Positions 25,325-33,660 of a DNA stretch of 64,000 bases are shown piece after piece (within the stretch, counting starts at the first letter, position 1; every line of letters starts with the position of its first letter). The stretch covers positions 124,001-188,000 of the forward strand of contig QWHC01000011.1 in NCBI GenBank assembly GCA_021404685.1, read 5' to 3'. The notes beneath the pieces are model-generated. The model was not told the DNA's origin. It saw only the letters and a program-made list of their open reading frames with translations, and ran no database searches. This stretch comes from Chloroflexi bacterium CFX4. Its GTDB lineage: Bacteria > Chloroflexota > Anaerolineae > Aggregatilineales > UBA2796. The translations under genes and the position numbers were made by a program.

Positions 25325-26476
25325 CTAGCGCTGATCAATCGGCTTCCACTGCAAATCCATCGGACCGACGTAATCCACATCGGGACGGATCAAGCGGTTA
25401 TCTGCCCACTGCTCAATGACGTGCGCCGTCCAGCCGGGCATACGCGCAATGCCGAACAGCGGCGTGAACTGATCCATCGGAATGCCAAGCGTGTAGAGCG
25501 CGATGGCGCTGTAGTAGTCCACATTCGGATAGAGCTTTTTCTCGATAAACTCTGGGTCTTGGCGGGCAATTTCGTCCAGCTTGACGGCGAGATCGAACCA
25601 CTGCATGTTGTTGGTGGCGCGGGACATTTCCTCAGCCTTGCGGCGCAGCACTGCCGCACGCGGATCAAGTGCCTTGTAGACACGGTGACCCATGCCCATA
25701 ATGCGCTTTTGCTTGGTCTTAACATAGGTGTTGAACCAATGCTCAACCTTATCGGCGCTGCCAATCTCAAAGAACATCCGCATCGCTTCTTCGTTCGCGC
25801 CGCCGTGCGCCGCGCCTTTCAGCGTGCCGATGGCAGTCGTCATGGCGCTGTACATATCGGAGAGCGTGCTCGTCGTCACGCGGGCGCTGAAGGTGCTGGC
25901 GTTCATGCCATGCTCAGAGAGCAGCACGAGGTAAGCATCAATGACGGCTGCCTCTTGCGGCTGCGGCTCCACGCCCTTGAGCATCCACAAGAAGTTCTCG
26001 GCAAAGGAATAATCAGCGCGGGCGGGAATTGGCTCTTTGCCCTGCCGCGAACGTTCCCAAGCGGCCACGATGACGGGTACCTTTGCCGTCAGTTGCAGCG
26101 CCTTGCGGCGGTTTTCCTCAACGCTGTTGTCGTCTGCCTTTGGGTCGTAGAGCGCAAGCATCGAAACGGCAGTCCGCAGCACTGCCATAGGCGTTGCCTC
26201 TTTGGGGAAGGCGTAGATCATGCCCATAACAGCGGCGGGCAGGTGCATTTCAGCTTGGAGTGCGTGGCGGAGGTCGGTCAGTTTTTGGCGGTTGGGCAGT
26301 TCGCCGTGCCATAAGAGGTAGATCACTTCTTCAAAACTGGCATATTCGGCAAGGTCTTCGATCTTATAGCCGGCGTAGATCAGTTTGCCTTCCGTGCCGT
26401 TCACAAGGCTGAGCCGTGTTTGCCCAACCACAATATTCTGCAAGCCTTTCGTGGCGGCGGCAGCTTTATCGGTCAT
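25325..26476 (-). CDS. gltA: citrate synthase
   Basis: Condenses acetyl-CoA and oxaloacetate to citrate, the entry step of the TCA cycle, in the cytosol. The 383-residue length is that of the short, dimeric type (as in Bacillus CitZ and archaea), without the N-terminal NADH-binding extension of the E. coli type. Catalytic residues are visible: His189 (LSEHGMNAS), His224 (KGAAHGGANE), His264 (GMGHRVYK) and Asp320 (YPNVDYYS). A 2-methylcitrate synthase is hard to exclude from sequence, but no prp genes are nearby. An extended -10 lies about 110 bases upstream, leaving a leader of roughly 100 bases. Confidence 0.93.
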   Translation of the reverse strand: MTDKAAAATKGLQNIVVGQTRLSLVNGTEGKLIYAGYKIEDLAEYASFEEVIYLLWHGELPNRQKLTDLRHALQAEMHLPAAVMGMIYAFPKEATPMAVLRTAVSMLALYDPKADDNSVEENRRKALQLTAKVPVIVAAWERSRQGKEPIPARADYSFAENFLWMLKGVEPQPQEAAVIDAYLVLLSEHGMNASTFSARVTTSTLSDMYSAMTTAIGTLKGAAHGGANEEAMRMFFEIGSADKVEHWFNTYVKTKQKRIMGMGHRVYKALDPRAAVLRRKAEEMSRATNNMQWFDLAVKLDEIARQDPEFIEKKLYPNVDYYSAIALYTLGIPMDQFTPLFGIARMPGWTAHVIEQWADNRLIRPDVDYVGPMDLQWKPIDQR

Positions 26477-26968
26477 AGAATTAAATCTCCTTTGGTGGTG
26501 CGATCAAGCGCGCTCTGCGGCAGCGGCGGTGAAAGAGGGTAAAAGGTGCCGCCGCACAAAAGTGCGCGTGTGTAACCTTAGTGAAAAGTATAGCAAAAGC
26601 CACGAATGGCTACCAGTGGTGTTTTAATTAGTTCATTTTGTGAAAAAAATATTCAGGCGGAGAGCTTATCCTTAACCCGTTTTTTTGCGCCAAACGTAAA
26701 AAATGCTGCCTAACCTATGAATTTTTCATAAATTTTGCGGCGCACGCCTTCAAGAGATTGTGATCCGTGTTATAGTGTGTGCCATTCGGCACTGTCCTTG
26801 GTTTAAGCGCAACGCACTCAACGTTACGAACCATCCTGAAACCTTTATGATAAACGTAACACATTCATGGTAAAGTCACTTTAATTCGTTTGATATGTTT
26901 TACGGTTTTCGCGTGCCAATATCAGCAATTGGCTAAGAATGCACTCAGCAGATTAGGAGGCGATAACA
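26477..26968. other. AT-rich divergent control region between citrate synthase and the exopolysaccharide genes
   Basis: No coding frame is supported. The region is distinctly AT-richer than its flanks. It holds the citrate synthase promoter on the minus strand (26587-26595). A possible plus-strand promoter has TTCAAG at 26749-26754, a 16-base spacer and TATAGT at 26771-26776. A 15-base perfect palindrome (TATGAA, TTT, TTCATA) lies at 26716-26730. If that promoter is used, the exopolysaccharide gene has a leader of nearly 190 bases. Confidence 0.45.
26587..26595 (-). promoter_or_regulatory. extended -10 of citrate synthase
   Basis: Minus-strand TGCTATACT with the hexamer at 26587-26592, 110 bases before the start codon. 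The -35 position reads TGGTAG, which is weak. Confidence 0.55.
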
Positions 26969-28813
26969 ATGGCAAAATTCCGAATGCTGCTAATCCTGCT
27001 CACAGCATGGCTCTTTCTCCTGTTTAACCTTGCGCGTCCCGATATGTTGTTGGGATCGCCTGATTTTCCATTGGACTTGTCGTCGCTGGTCTTTGTCGTC
27101 TCGACTGCTGTTGCCCTCGCCATCCTACTGATGCCCGACCTTGCGCGCATCCGCATCGAGTTCACCTATAGCGCTACGCTGCTGCTCTATATTTTCTTGC
27201 GCCTCACCTTTGTCCCCTTCAAGGGCTTGGCAGCCGAAGACCCACGCCGTGCCGCCTACCTGCTGATTGCCGAAGCATTTGCGTTGTTGATCTCACTGCT
27301 GTTGGTGCGCGCCGTCTCGTTAGCGGTCACCAATTTTGAAAAGGCGGTGGAAAACATTGTGCTGCGCCCTGCCAAGCTCCGCATTCTGCCCATGACCGAA
27401 GGCGAAGAGGCGATCAACAGCGAATTGTTCCGCGCACGGCGCTTTGATCGCCCTGTGGCGTTCATCCTGATTGACTTGACCGTCCTTGAAAGCCTTGCCA
27501 GCGGCAAGCGCGTGACCTTAGAAGGCGTTTTCCAGAAGCACTACATTCAGACGCGCATCGCGCAGATTGTGGAAGCCTCGCTCTACCAAACCGACGTGGT
27601 GACCTGGCAAGAGGAGAACTTGTTCGTGTGCCTGCCCGAAACCACACACGAAGAGGCGCTGAAAACAGCCCGCGAGCTGGATAAGATGATCGCGCTGCGC
27701 CTTGACCTCAAGCTGCCGATGGGCGTGGTCGTCTTCCCGGATAACGGCTTGATCTACAGCGACTTGGTCGAGGCAGCTATCCGCAATACCAGCATCATCA
27801 CCGCTGAGGAAGAAGAGGCTGTTGCTGCTGTCAAGCGCGCCACAACCATCCTGCCCAAGCTGGATGTGGAAGTTGAAGATCAGCCCATTGCCGAACTTGG
27901 CTTTGTGCCAACCAAGCCTGACTCAACGGGCTTGCCAACGCCAACCACTGCCAAGCCCAGCCACAATGGCGATTTCGGCGCGCAGCCCGTCGGCGTTGGC
28001 AGCGGTGCGAGTGTGGCTGCCTTGCCCATGCCGCCCAACGCCAACCCAATCCGCAAGCTGATCGATTCCTACCGCAACCTGTATGAAGTGCTGCCCCTGC
28101 CCGAAATTGGCAAGCACCGCATCGGCTCCGAGCGCCCTAAAGACCCTGATTTTTGGGTCACGCTGCTGCCCTACCAAAGCGCCAGCGCCCGCACTATCTA
28201 CCGTGTGATCAAGCGTGCCTTCGATCTGGGCGTGATCTTCCTGCTGGCGCCGGGCTGGCTGCCTGTCTTTCTAATCGTCAGCCTGCTGATCTACTTAGAT
28301 AGCGGCGCGCCGATCTTCTTCACACAGCAGCGCACCGGGCGCGGCGGCAAGCGCTTTGCCATGTACAAATTCCGCACGATGGTGCCCAATGCCGAAGAAC
28401 TGCTAAAAGAATTGGCAGCAAAGGGCTTGGCAAAATTAGATGCGAAGGGCAAACTTGCTGAGCCGCTGAAGCTAGAGCGCGATCCACGTGTGACGCGCTT
28501 GGGGCGCATTCTGCGGAAGACCAGCCTTGACGAACTGCCGCAAATCCTAAATGTGATCAAGGGCGATATGAGCCTTGTCGGTCCGCGCCCAACCAGTTGG
28601 GATTTAGGCAGCTATACCTTGCTGCAAACCGAGCGCCTGAGCGTTCAACCGGGCATTACGGGCTTGTGGCAGGTCTATGGGCGTGGCGATACTGATTTTA
28701 GCAGTTGGGTGCAGTGGGATATGCTCTACATTGAGAAAATGAGCCTTACGCTGGACGTGAAAATCCTGATCCGCACTGTAACGCAAGTCTTGAAGCGGCG
28801 CGGCGCACGCTAA
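26969..28813 (+). CDS. polyprenyl glycosylphosphotransferase with a degenerate GGDEF-like domain
   Basis: A 614-residue membrane enzyme that starts exopolysaccharide assembly by moving a sugar phosphate to undecaprenyl phosphate. Residues 1-122 hold four transmembrane helices. Residues 150-275 look like a GGDEF domain that has lost its signature: the motif position reads WQEENLF (213-219) and the later MGVVVFPDNGL resembles the usual SIGVA-YP strand. A Pro/Thr-rich linker follows. Residues about 415-612 form the bacterial sugar transferase domain, with a membrane-inserted helix, QQRTGRGGKRFAMYKFRTM, DELPQILNV, GDMSLVGPRPT and QPGITGLWQV. It leads a three-gene set with a GT2 and a flippase. 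The fused domain may sense a nucleotide; that is inference. Confidence 0.87.
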   Translation: MAKFRMLLILLTAWLFLLFNLARPDMLLGSPDFPLDLSSLVFVVSTAVALAILLMPDLARIRIEFTYSATLLLYIFLRLTFVPFKGLAAEDPRRAAYLLIAEAFALLISLLLVRAVSLAVTNFEKAVENIVLRPAKLRILPMTEGEEAINSELFRARRFDRPVAFILIDLTVLESLASGKRVTLEGVFQKHYIQTRIAQIVEASLYQTDVVTWQEENLFVCLPETTHEEALKTARELDKMIALRLDLKLPMGVVVFPDNGLIYSDLVEAAIRNTSIITAEEEEAVAAVKRATTILPKLDVEVEDQPIAELGFVPTKPDSTGLPTPTTAKPSHNGDFGAQPVGVGSGASVAALPMPPNANPIRKLIDSYRNLYEVLPLPEIGKHRIGSERPKDPDFWVTLLPYQSASARTIYRVIKRAFDLGVIFLLAPGWLPVFLIVSLLIYLDSGAPIFFTQQRTGRGGKRFAMYKFRTMVPNAEELLKELAAKGLAKLDAKGKLAEPLKLERDPRVTRLGRILRKTSLDELPQILNVIKGDMSLVGPRPTSWDLGSYTLLQTERLSVQPGITGLWQVYGRGDTDFSSWVQWDMLYIEKMSLTLDVKILIRTVTQVLKRRGAR

Positions 28814-28839
28814 GCGCACCAACGGAAGACAAGGTCGGC

Positions 28840-30018
28840 ATGATCGCATTCGCAGCACTCATCTTTTGGCTCAGCGCTCTGGCACTGTTCTGGACGTATT
28901 TCGGCTATCCGCTGCTGATGGCGCTGCGCGCCAAACTTGCGCCGCGCCCCGTCCAGCAGGATGCCTCGCATTTGCCAAGCCTGACGCTGCTCATTCCCGC
29001 CTATAATGAAGCGGACGTGATCCGCGAAAAGCTGGAGAATGCGGTCAGCCTTGATTATCCTGCTGAGCAACTGCAAATTTTGGTGGTGGACGACGGCAGC
29101 ACGGATGGCACCCCCGATATTGTGCGCGAATTTGAAGAGCGTGGCGTTAGGCTGATCCGCCAGCCAGCGCGCGGCGGCAAAATGGCGGGCGTGAACCGCG
29201 GCTTTGAGTCCGCCATGAGCGAGTTGGTCGTGCTGAGCGATGCCTCTCCCATTTATGAAAAAGACTCGCTGCGGCTGTTGGCGCGCAACTTTGCCGATGC
29301 CAGCGTGGGTGTGGTGGTTGGTGCGCTGCGCGTGTGGGATGCTGGGAACGCGGTTGCCAAGCCTGCCGGCTTGTACTGGAAATATGAATCGGCGCTGCGG
29401 AAGTGGGAAAGCCTGACGGGCAGCACGGTTGCCGTGCATGGCAATATGTTCGCCGTGCGGCGCAGCCTGTACCGCCCGCTGCGAAAGCACACCATCAACG
29501 ATGAATTCAGCATTGCGATGGAAGTGATGCGGCAAGGCTTCCGCGTCGTCTATGAGCCACAAGCAATCAGCTATGATATTGCCAGCACCAACATGAGCGA
29601 CGAGTTCAAGCGCCGTGCGCGCATTAACGCCGGGCGCTTTCAGGCGCTTTTTTCGGCGGGCTACCTGAATGCGCCAACGCCCGATCTCACTTTTCGGCTG
29701 TTCTCGCACAAGTTGCTGCGCCCGCTTACGCCGATTTTCATGTTGAGCGCGCTGATCGCCAATATTCTGTTGGTGCTGCTGACCGCCCTTAGCTTTGATG
29801 GGCGCTTCTGGTATTGGCTGCTGCTGTTCTTCGCGCAAGATGCCTTCTACATGGCTGCCTATGCTGGCTACCTTGCTGAAAAGAACGGACGCAGCAACAA
29901 GCTGTTCAGCGTGCCGTATTTCTTCGTCAGTGCCAATCTTGCGGCGTTGGTTGGTCTGTGGCGCTGGCTGCGAAACCGACAAAGCGTCACTTGGCAAAAG
30001 CGCGCCAACGCCAATTAG
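28840..30018 (+). CDS. membrane-associated glycosyltransferase family 2
   Basis: A 392-residue GT2 enzyme with an N-terminal helix (5-28), a GT-A domain with Asp84/Asp85 (VVDDGSTDGT) and an SDAS motif at 133-136 where DxD is usual. A NDEFS motif takes the place of the base-containing ED, and RRARINAGR follows near 255. Two or three C-terminal helices follow (from about 295). It should add a sugar to the lipid-linked intermediate made by the preceding enzyme. It starts 26 bases after that gene with an AAGG site. It is non-processive by motif (no QxxRW). Donor sugar unknown. Confidence 0.88.
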   Translation: MIAFAALIFWLSALALFWTYFGYPLLMALRAKLAPRPVQQDASHLPSLTLLIPAYNEADVIREKLENAVSLDYPAEQLQILVVDDGSTDGTPDIVREFEERGVRLIRQPARGGKMAGVNRGFESAMSELVVLSDASPIYEKDSLRLLARNFADASVGVVVGALRVWDAGNAVAKPAGLYWKYESALRKWESLTGSTVAVHGNMFAVRRSLYRPLRKHTINDEFSIAMEVMRQGFRVVYEPQAISYDIASTNMSDEFKRRARINAGRFQALFSAGYLNAPTPDLTFRLFSHKLLRPLTPIFMLSALIANILLVLLTALSFDGRFWYWLLLFFAQDAFYMAAYAGYLAEKNGRSNKLFSVPYFFVSANLAALVGLWRWLRNRQSVTWQKRANAN

Positions 30019-30039
30019 CCGATCATCATAAGGAATGCT

Positions 30040-31587
30040 ATGAGCGCACCTGAGCCGCTTCCCGCGCCAGATTCCCGCACTGAGTCTGGCGTCACGGTGA
30101 ACAGCGTGACCAAAAAAGCCGTCAAAAGCACGGCGTGGACGTACCTCAGCTACATCCTGAGCAAGGGCGCCAACCTTGCCACCACCATCATCCTCGCACG
30201 GCTGCTCACAACGGCGCAGTTCGGCATCGTCGGCTTTGCGCTCACCGCCATGAGTTTCCTAGACGCCGTGCGCGATCTGGGCTTGGAACTAGCGCTCATT
30301 CAGCGGCGCGATGACATTGAAGACGCCGCGCACACCGCCTTCTGGATGAACATCGCCAGCAATCTGATCATCTGGCTAGTGGCGTGTATTGCCTCACCTT
30401 TTGTGGCAGCCTTTTTCAACGAGCCGCTGATTGTGATCATTTTGCCCGTCCTCAGTTTCAGCTTTGTGATCAGCAGCTTCGGCGGCACGCACGATGCACT
30501 CATCAAGCGCGAGATGAAGTTTGGCTTGCGCTTTGTGCCAAGTTTGGGCGAGAGCCTGCTGAAAAGCGTGGTGGCAATCGAGCTGGCGCTGATGGGTTTA
30601 GGCGTCTGGGCATTGGTGCTGGGTCAGTTGGTCGGGCGTTTTACCTTTACGGTGTTGGCGTGGCGCGTGTTGGCGTGGCGACCAAAGCTGCGCTTTAAGC
30701 TGTCCATTGCGCGTCAACTGTTCAGCTATGGCTATAAGGCAAGCATAGATAGCTTCCTCTCGGCATTGCAGGCAAACATAGATTATGTGTTCATCGGGCG
30801 GCTGCTCGGCGATGCCGCGCTGGGTGTGTATACGGTTGCCTACCGAATGCCTGAAATCCTGATCATCAACTTCTCAATTGTGATTGCCCAAGTGCTGTTT
30901 CCGGCTTATGCCATGCTGCAAAACGACCGCGATCAACTGCGGAAGGGTGTGATGACTGCCTTACGGTATGTCTCGTTGGTCACCATTCCCGCCGGCGTTG
31001 GCTTGGCGCTCATTGCGCCGCTGTTCACCCAAACGCTTTTTGGCGCGGAGTGGGCGGCGGCAGGCTCAGTGATGGCGATCCTCTCGCTGTATGGCGCGGT
31101 GCTTGCCGTCTCGTGGAATATTGGAGATGTCTATAAGGCGATTGGGCGTCCCGATATTCTGTGGAAGACAACGCTGGTCGAATTTTTGCTCTTGGCGCCA
31201 ACGCTCTATCTCCTCGCCCAGGAGAGCGCGTTTGCCGTTGCGGTTGGGCATTTGGGCGTGGCGGTGCTGGTCAGCTTGCTGCGGCTGTCTATCGCCTCCC
31301 GCATTTTGGGATTTACGTTTTGGGGTGCGCTGCGGCAGTTCGTGCCTGCGCTAATTGGCAGCGGGCTGATGGGCGGCGTGGTTTGGCTGGCGCTGCAAGC
31401 CCTTGGCGATTGGGCGTGGCAGCGGGCGCTCAACGGCTTGATCGGCATGTTCGTGGCGGTCGGCGTGGGTGGTGTGGTCTATTGGGCGGCGCTGTGGTGG
31501 CTAGAACGCGAGATGTTCAACCGTATGCTTGGCATGGCGCTTGGTTTCGTGAGGCGCGGCAGGGCGGCATCTGCCAGCGCGGATTGA
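30040..31587 (+). CDS. Wzx-type polysaccharide flippase (MOP/MATE superfamily)
   Basis: A 515-residue integral membrane protein with about 14 helices. It has the N-terminal pattern of Wzx/RfbX-type exporters (STAWTYLSYILSKGANLATTIILARLLTTAQFG). These flip undecaprenyl-linked oligosaccharides across the cytoplasmic membrane. Good hydrophobic periodicity continues to residue 500. It follows the GT2 gene by 21 bases with a TAAGGA site, as third gene of the exopolysaccharide set. A polymerase (Wzy) is not adjacent; the O-antigen-ligase-like protein at 46619 is the nearest candidate in this window. Confidence 0.9.
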   Translation: MSAPEPLPAPDSRTESGVTVNSVTKKAVKSTAWTYLSYILSKGANLATTIILARLLTTAQFGIVGFALTAMSFLDAVRDLGLELALIQRRDDIEDAAHTAFWMNIASNLIIWLVACIASPFVAAFFNEPLIVIILPVLSFSFVISSFGGTHDALIKREMKFGLRFVPSLGESLLKSVVAIELALMGLGVWALVLGQLVGRFTFTVLAWRVLAWRPKLRFKLSIARQLFSYGYKASIDSFLSALQANIDYVFIGRLLGDAALGVYTVAYRMPEILIINFSIVIAQVLFPAYAMLQNDRDQLRKGVMTALRYVSLVTIPAGVGLALIAPLFTQTLFGAEWAAAGSVMAILSLYGAVLAVSWNIGDVYKAIGRPDILWKTTLVEFLLLAPTLYLLAQESAFAVAVGHLGVAVLVSLLRLSIASRILGFTFWGALRQFVPALIGSGLMGGVVWLALQALGDWAWQRALNGLIGMFVAVGVGGVVYWAALWWLEREMFNRMLGMALGFVRRGRAASASAD

Positions 31588-31663
31588 GTGTGGGATCGTT
31601 GACGCGGCAGGGCGAGCGCGCTACAATCTGACCATACAGCCATACAGGAGTCGAAAAGAGATC

Positions 31664-31945
31664 ATGAGCGATAAGCCTGAAGTGACTTCAGCTACCACGC
31701 CACAGACCACGGATACACCCGATGTTGCCCTGAACGCACGCCGTCTGCTGGCGTGGGTCTTGGCTGCCATCACTGGCGGCGCGCTGACGGTTGTAACCTT
31801 CCTTGCCACGAATATTCCGCTGGACTCAACGCTGCTGATCAGCTTTGTGGAAGTGCCATTTTTGCCGTTGGCAGGCTTGCCGATGGTGTTGTTGTGCTTC
31901 ATCTGGATAGATTACTTCCTCGGCACGCGCATCCTGCCGGATTAG
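31664..31945 (+). CDS. small two-helix membrane protein
   Basis: A 93-residue protein with a polar, Thr-rich N-terminus (residues 1-25) and two transmembrane helices (about 29-50 and 58-85). It has AGGAG and GAGA upstream of the ATG and a candidate -10 (TACAAT near 31624). No family recognised. It is probably transcribed apart from the flippase gene, 76 bases upstream, and is followed by a REP-like hairpin. Confidence 0.65.
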   Translation: MSDKPEVTSATTPQTTDTPDVALNARRLLAWVLAAITGGALTVVTFLATNIPLDSTLLISFVEVPFLPLAGLPMVLLCFIWIDYFLGTRILPD

Positions 31946-31965
31946 CATATTCCCTAACCTTAAAG

Positions 31966-31987
31966 CCCGCCCCATATACAGGGCGGG
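31966..31987. repeat. REP-like CCCGCCC/GGGCGGG hairpin
   Basis: CCCGCCC (31966-31972) and GGGCGGG (31981-31987) around an 8-base AT-rich loop, 21 bases after the small membrane protein gene. Likely transcript end; no U tract on the plus strand. Confidence 0.65.
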
Positions 31988-32083
31988 ATTGGAACCACAC
32001 CGCTGAGGACGCAGCACCAACCGATCCGAGTTGGGTAACAACTCTCCACGAGGGGGTAGGGATCGGCTTTGGAAAACCTGCGC

Positions 32084-32112
32084 TTGCCAAACGCACCCTG
32101 AAGCGCTACACT
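32084..32112 (+). promoter_or_regulatory. consensus-like promoter of the candidate RNA at 32119
   Basis: TTGCCA (32084-32089) and TACACT (32107-32112) with an exact 17-base spacer. The spacer is flanked by the inverted repeat GCGCTT (32080-32085)/AAGCGC (32101-32106). This is the best -35/-10 pair I found in the window. Confidence 0.6.
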
Positions 32113-32118
32113 ATGCAG

Positions 32119-32294
32119 TATGCCTACTTTAGCAAGCCGTCCCAAACAATCCATGCTCACCCAATCCGCCCATCTGTGTATGATGGTGTGTATGTGTGCT
32201 ATAGGTTGCCCTGCTTCGGGAAGCGCAAGCGTGTAGGCGTTCGCATACGCCTGTAAAGACGCTCACAGCCGACCGAAACGGGGTCGGCTTTTTT
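32119..32294 (+). ncRNA. candidate small RNA or riboregulatory leader, about 176 nt
   Basis: A stretch without a convincing gene, bounded by a good promoter and a strong intrinsic terminator. The 5' end ATGCCTAC (32120-32127) can pair with GTAGGCGT (32232-32239) over eight positions (one G-U). The 3' partner can instead form a local hairpin (AGGCGT/ACGCCT around TCGCAT, about 32234-32251). The two structures exclude each other, as in riboswitches. The terminator ends 43 bases before the JAMM protease gene that opens the sulfur-carrier operon, so it could be an attenuating leader or an independent sRNA. I found no known riboswitch, T-box, 6S, SRP or RNase P signature. A 47-codon frame from 32113 exists but lies against the -10. 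Confidence 0.5.
32267..32294 (+). terminator. intrinsic terminator upstream of the sulfur-carrier operon
   Basis: AGCCGACC (32267-32274) pairs with GGTCGGCT (32282-32289) around a 7-base loop, followed by T at 32289-32294. Confidence 0.88.
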
Positions 32295-32337
32295 GTTATC
32301 AGCAGCCTTCAGCAGAGGGAGAAAACGCACACCATCT

Positions 32338-32787
32338 ATGGCAATCACACAGACAGTCAGGCTTAGCCAAGGGCTAGTTGCCCAAATTTTTGAACACCTC
32401 GAACGCGCCTATCCCAATGAGGGCGGTGGCTTTTTGCTGGGCAGCCTCCTGCCAGAGGGCGGCGTGAGCATCACACGCATTCGCCCGATTGAAAACGTTG
32501 CCGCGCAAGAGGAACAGTATCACCGCTATGCCATGACGCCTGCCGACTGGATGCGCCTTGAAGATGAGGCAGACGCGCTTGGCTTGACGTTGGTTGGCTA
32601 CTACCATTCGCACCCTGATTCGCCTGCCATCCCGTCCGAGTATGATCGCGTTCACGCCCTGCCCAACTTTCGCTATCTGATCACCTCTGTGCAAGACGCA
32701 AAAGCGGTAGAATTGCGTGGCTGGCAGTTGGCAGAAGACCGTGCTGCCTTTGCTGAGCTGCCGCTTACCATTATCGAGGAATCCTAA
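32338..32787 (+). CDS. JAMM/MPN+ metalloprotease (M67 family, Mec-like)
   Basis: A 149-residue zinc isopeptidase-type protein. The JAMM motif is complete: Glu28 (YPNEGGGFLLG), His90 and His92, Ser100 and Asp103 (HSHPDSPAIPSEYD, the HxHx7Sx2D pattern). In mycobacteria the homologue Mec+ releases cysteine from the sulfur carrier CysO; related bacterial enzymes cleave after the C-terminal Gly-Gly of ubiquitin-like carriers. Here it is the first gene of an operon with a sulfurtransferase and a Ubl-E1-rhodanese fusion, so a role in sulfur transfer or carrier processing is well supported. The ATG at 32338 is used; AGAGGGAG lies rather far upstream. Confidence 0.9.
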   Translation: MAITQTVRLSQGLVAQIFEHLERAYPNEGGGFLLGSLLPEGGVSITRIRPIENVAAQEEQYHRYAMTPADWMRLEDEADALGLTLVGYYHSHPDSPAIPSEYDRVHALPNFRYLITSVQDAKAVELRGWQLAEDRAAFAELPLTIIEES

Positions 32788-32807
32788 CGTTTTGAGGGAA
32801 AACCGAC

Positions 32808-33641
32808 ATGACAGACATTCTCGTTAGCACGCAGTGGGCAATCGAACACCTACACGACGCTGACAAGCGCTTTATTGAAGTGGATGTGGACACCACCCAA
32901 TACGAGACAGGGCATTTGCAAGGCGCCATCGCCTTCAATTGGCAATCGCAACTTCAAGACCCTATCGCACGCGACATCATCAGCAAGGAACAGCTTGAGG
33001 CGCTCTTTAGCACGGCAGGCATCACGCCTGAGATGACCCTCGTCCTCTATGGTGATAACAACAATTGGTTCGCTGCCTACGCCTTTTGGTTGTTCAAGTA
33101 TTACGGTCACGCCGATGTACGCCTGATTAACGGTGGACGCAAGAAGCTGCTGGCAGAAGGGCGCCCACTGACGGTGGTGGTGCCAACCTATGAGCGCACC
33201 AACTATCAGGTGAGCGCCGTGAACGAGACCTTCCGCGCTGACCGTGATTACGTGCGGGCGCGCTTGCGCCAGGATGGCTTCGCCCTTGTGGATGTGCGCT
33301 CGCCCGCCGAATTTGTGGGCGACATCATCGCGCCGCCCGGTATGACCGAAACTGCCCAGCGCGCCGGACACATTCCCGGCGCCAAAAACGTCCCGTGGTC
33401 AACCATTGTGGCAGAGGACGGCACCTTCAAGCCCATTGAAGACATTCGCCGCATCTATGGCGATCTGGGCGTGAGCGAGGATCAGGACGTGGTGACCTAT
33501 TGCCGCATTGGCGAGCGCTCCTCACACACCTGGTTTGCCCTGAAATATCTGCTTGGTTTCCCGAACGTCCGCAACTATGACGGTTCGTGGACAGAGTGGG
33601 GTAATTTGATCGGCGCGCCCATCGTCAAAGGCGCAGAGTAA
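32808..33641 (+). CDS. two-domain thiosulfate sulfurtransferase (rhodanese)
   Basis: A 277-residue tandem rhodanese. The C-terminal domain carries the persulfide-forming Cys232 in VTYCRIGERSSH. The CRxGxRS loop is typical of thiosulfate sulfurtransferases (TST/CysA/SseA), rather than the CG(S/T)GVT loop of mercaptopyruvate enzymes. In the N-terminal domain the Cys position is Asp83 (YGDNNNW), so that half is structural. It supplies sulfane sulfur, here probably to the carrier domain encoded in the next gene. Genes are 20 bases apart on both sides, consistent with one operon. Confidence 0.93.
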   Translation: MTDILVSTQWAIEHLHDADKRFIEVDVDTTQYETGHLQGAIAFNWQSQLQDPIARDIISKEQLEALFSTAGITPEMTLVLYGDNNNWFAAYAFWLFKYYGHADVRLINGGRKKLLAEGRPLTVVVPTYERTNYQVSAVNETFRADRDYVRARLRQDGFALVDVRSPAEFVGDIIAPPGMTETAQRAGHIPGAKNVPWSTIVAEDGTFKPIEDIRRIYGDLGVSEDQDVVTYCRIGERSSHTWFALKYLLGFPNVRNYDGSWTEWGNLIGAPIVKGAE

Positions 33642-33660
33642 AACGGATTAAGGAGACGGT

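Noticed and set aside
25421-26314. 297-residue plus-strand frame opposite citrate synthase
   Set aside because: Antisense shadow of citrate synthase; amino acid composition is His/Arg/Val-rich without recognisable motifs.
28810-29997. 395-residue minus-strand frame opposite the GT2 gene
   Set aside because: It lies fully antisense to a clear glycosyltransferase in the codon register that stays open because of the GC-rich third positions. It has no domain pattern and no ribosome binding site.
32017-32294. T-box, SAM, TPP or cobalamin riboswitch, 6S RNA, SRP RNA or RNase P RNA
   Set aside because: None of the core motifs of these RNAs is present by eye. Only a generic RNA candidate is supported.
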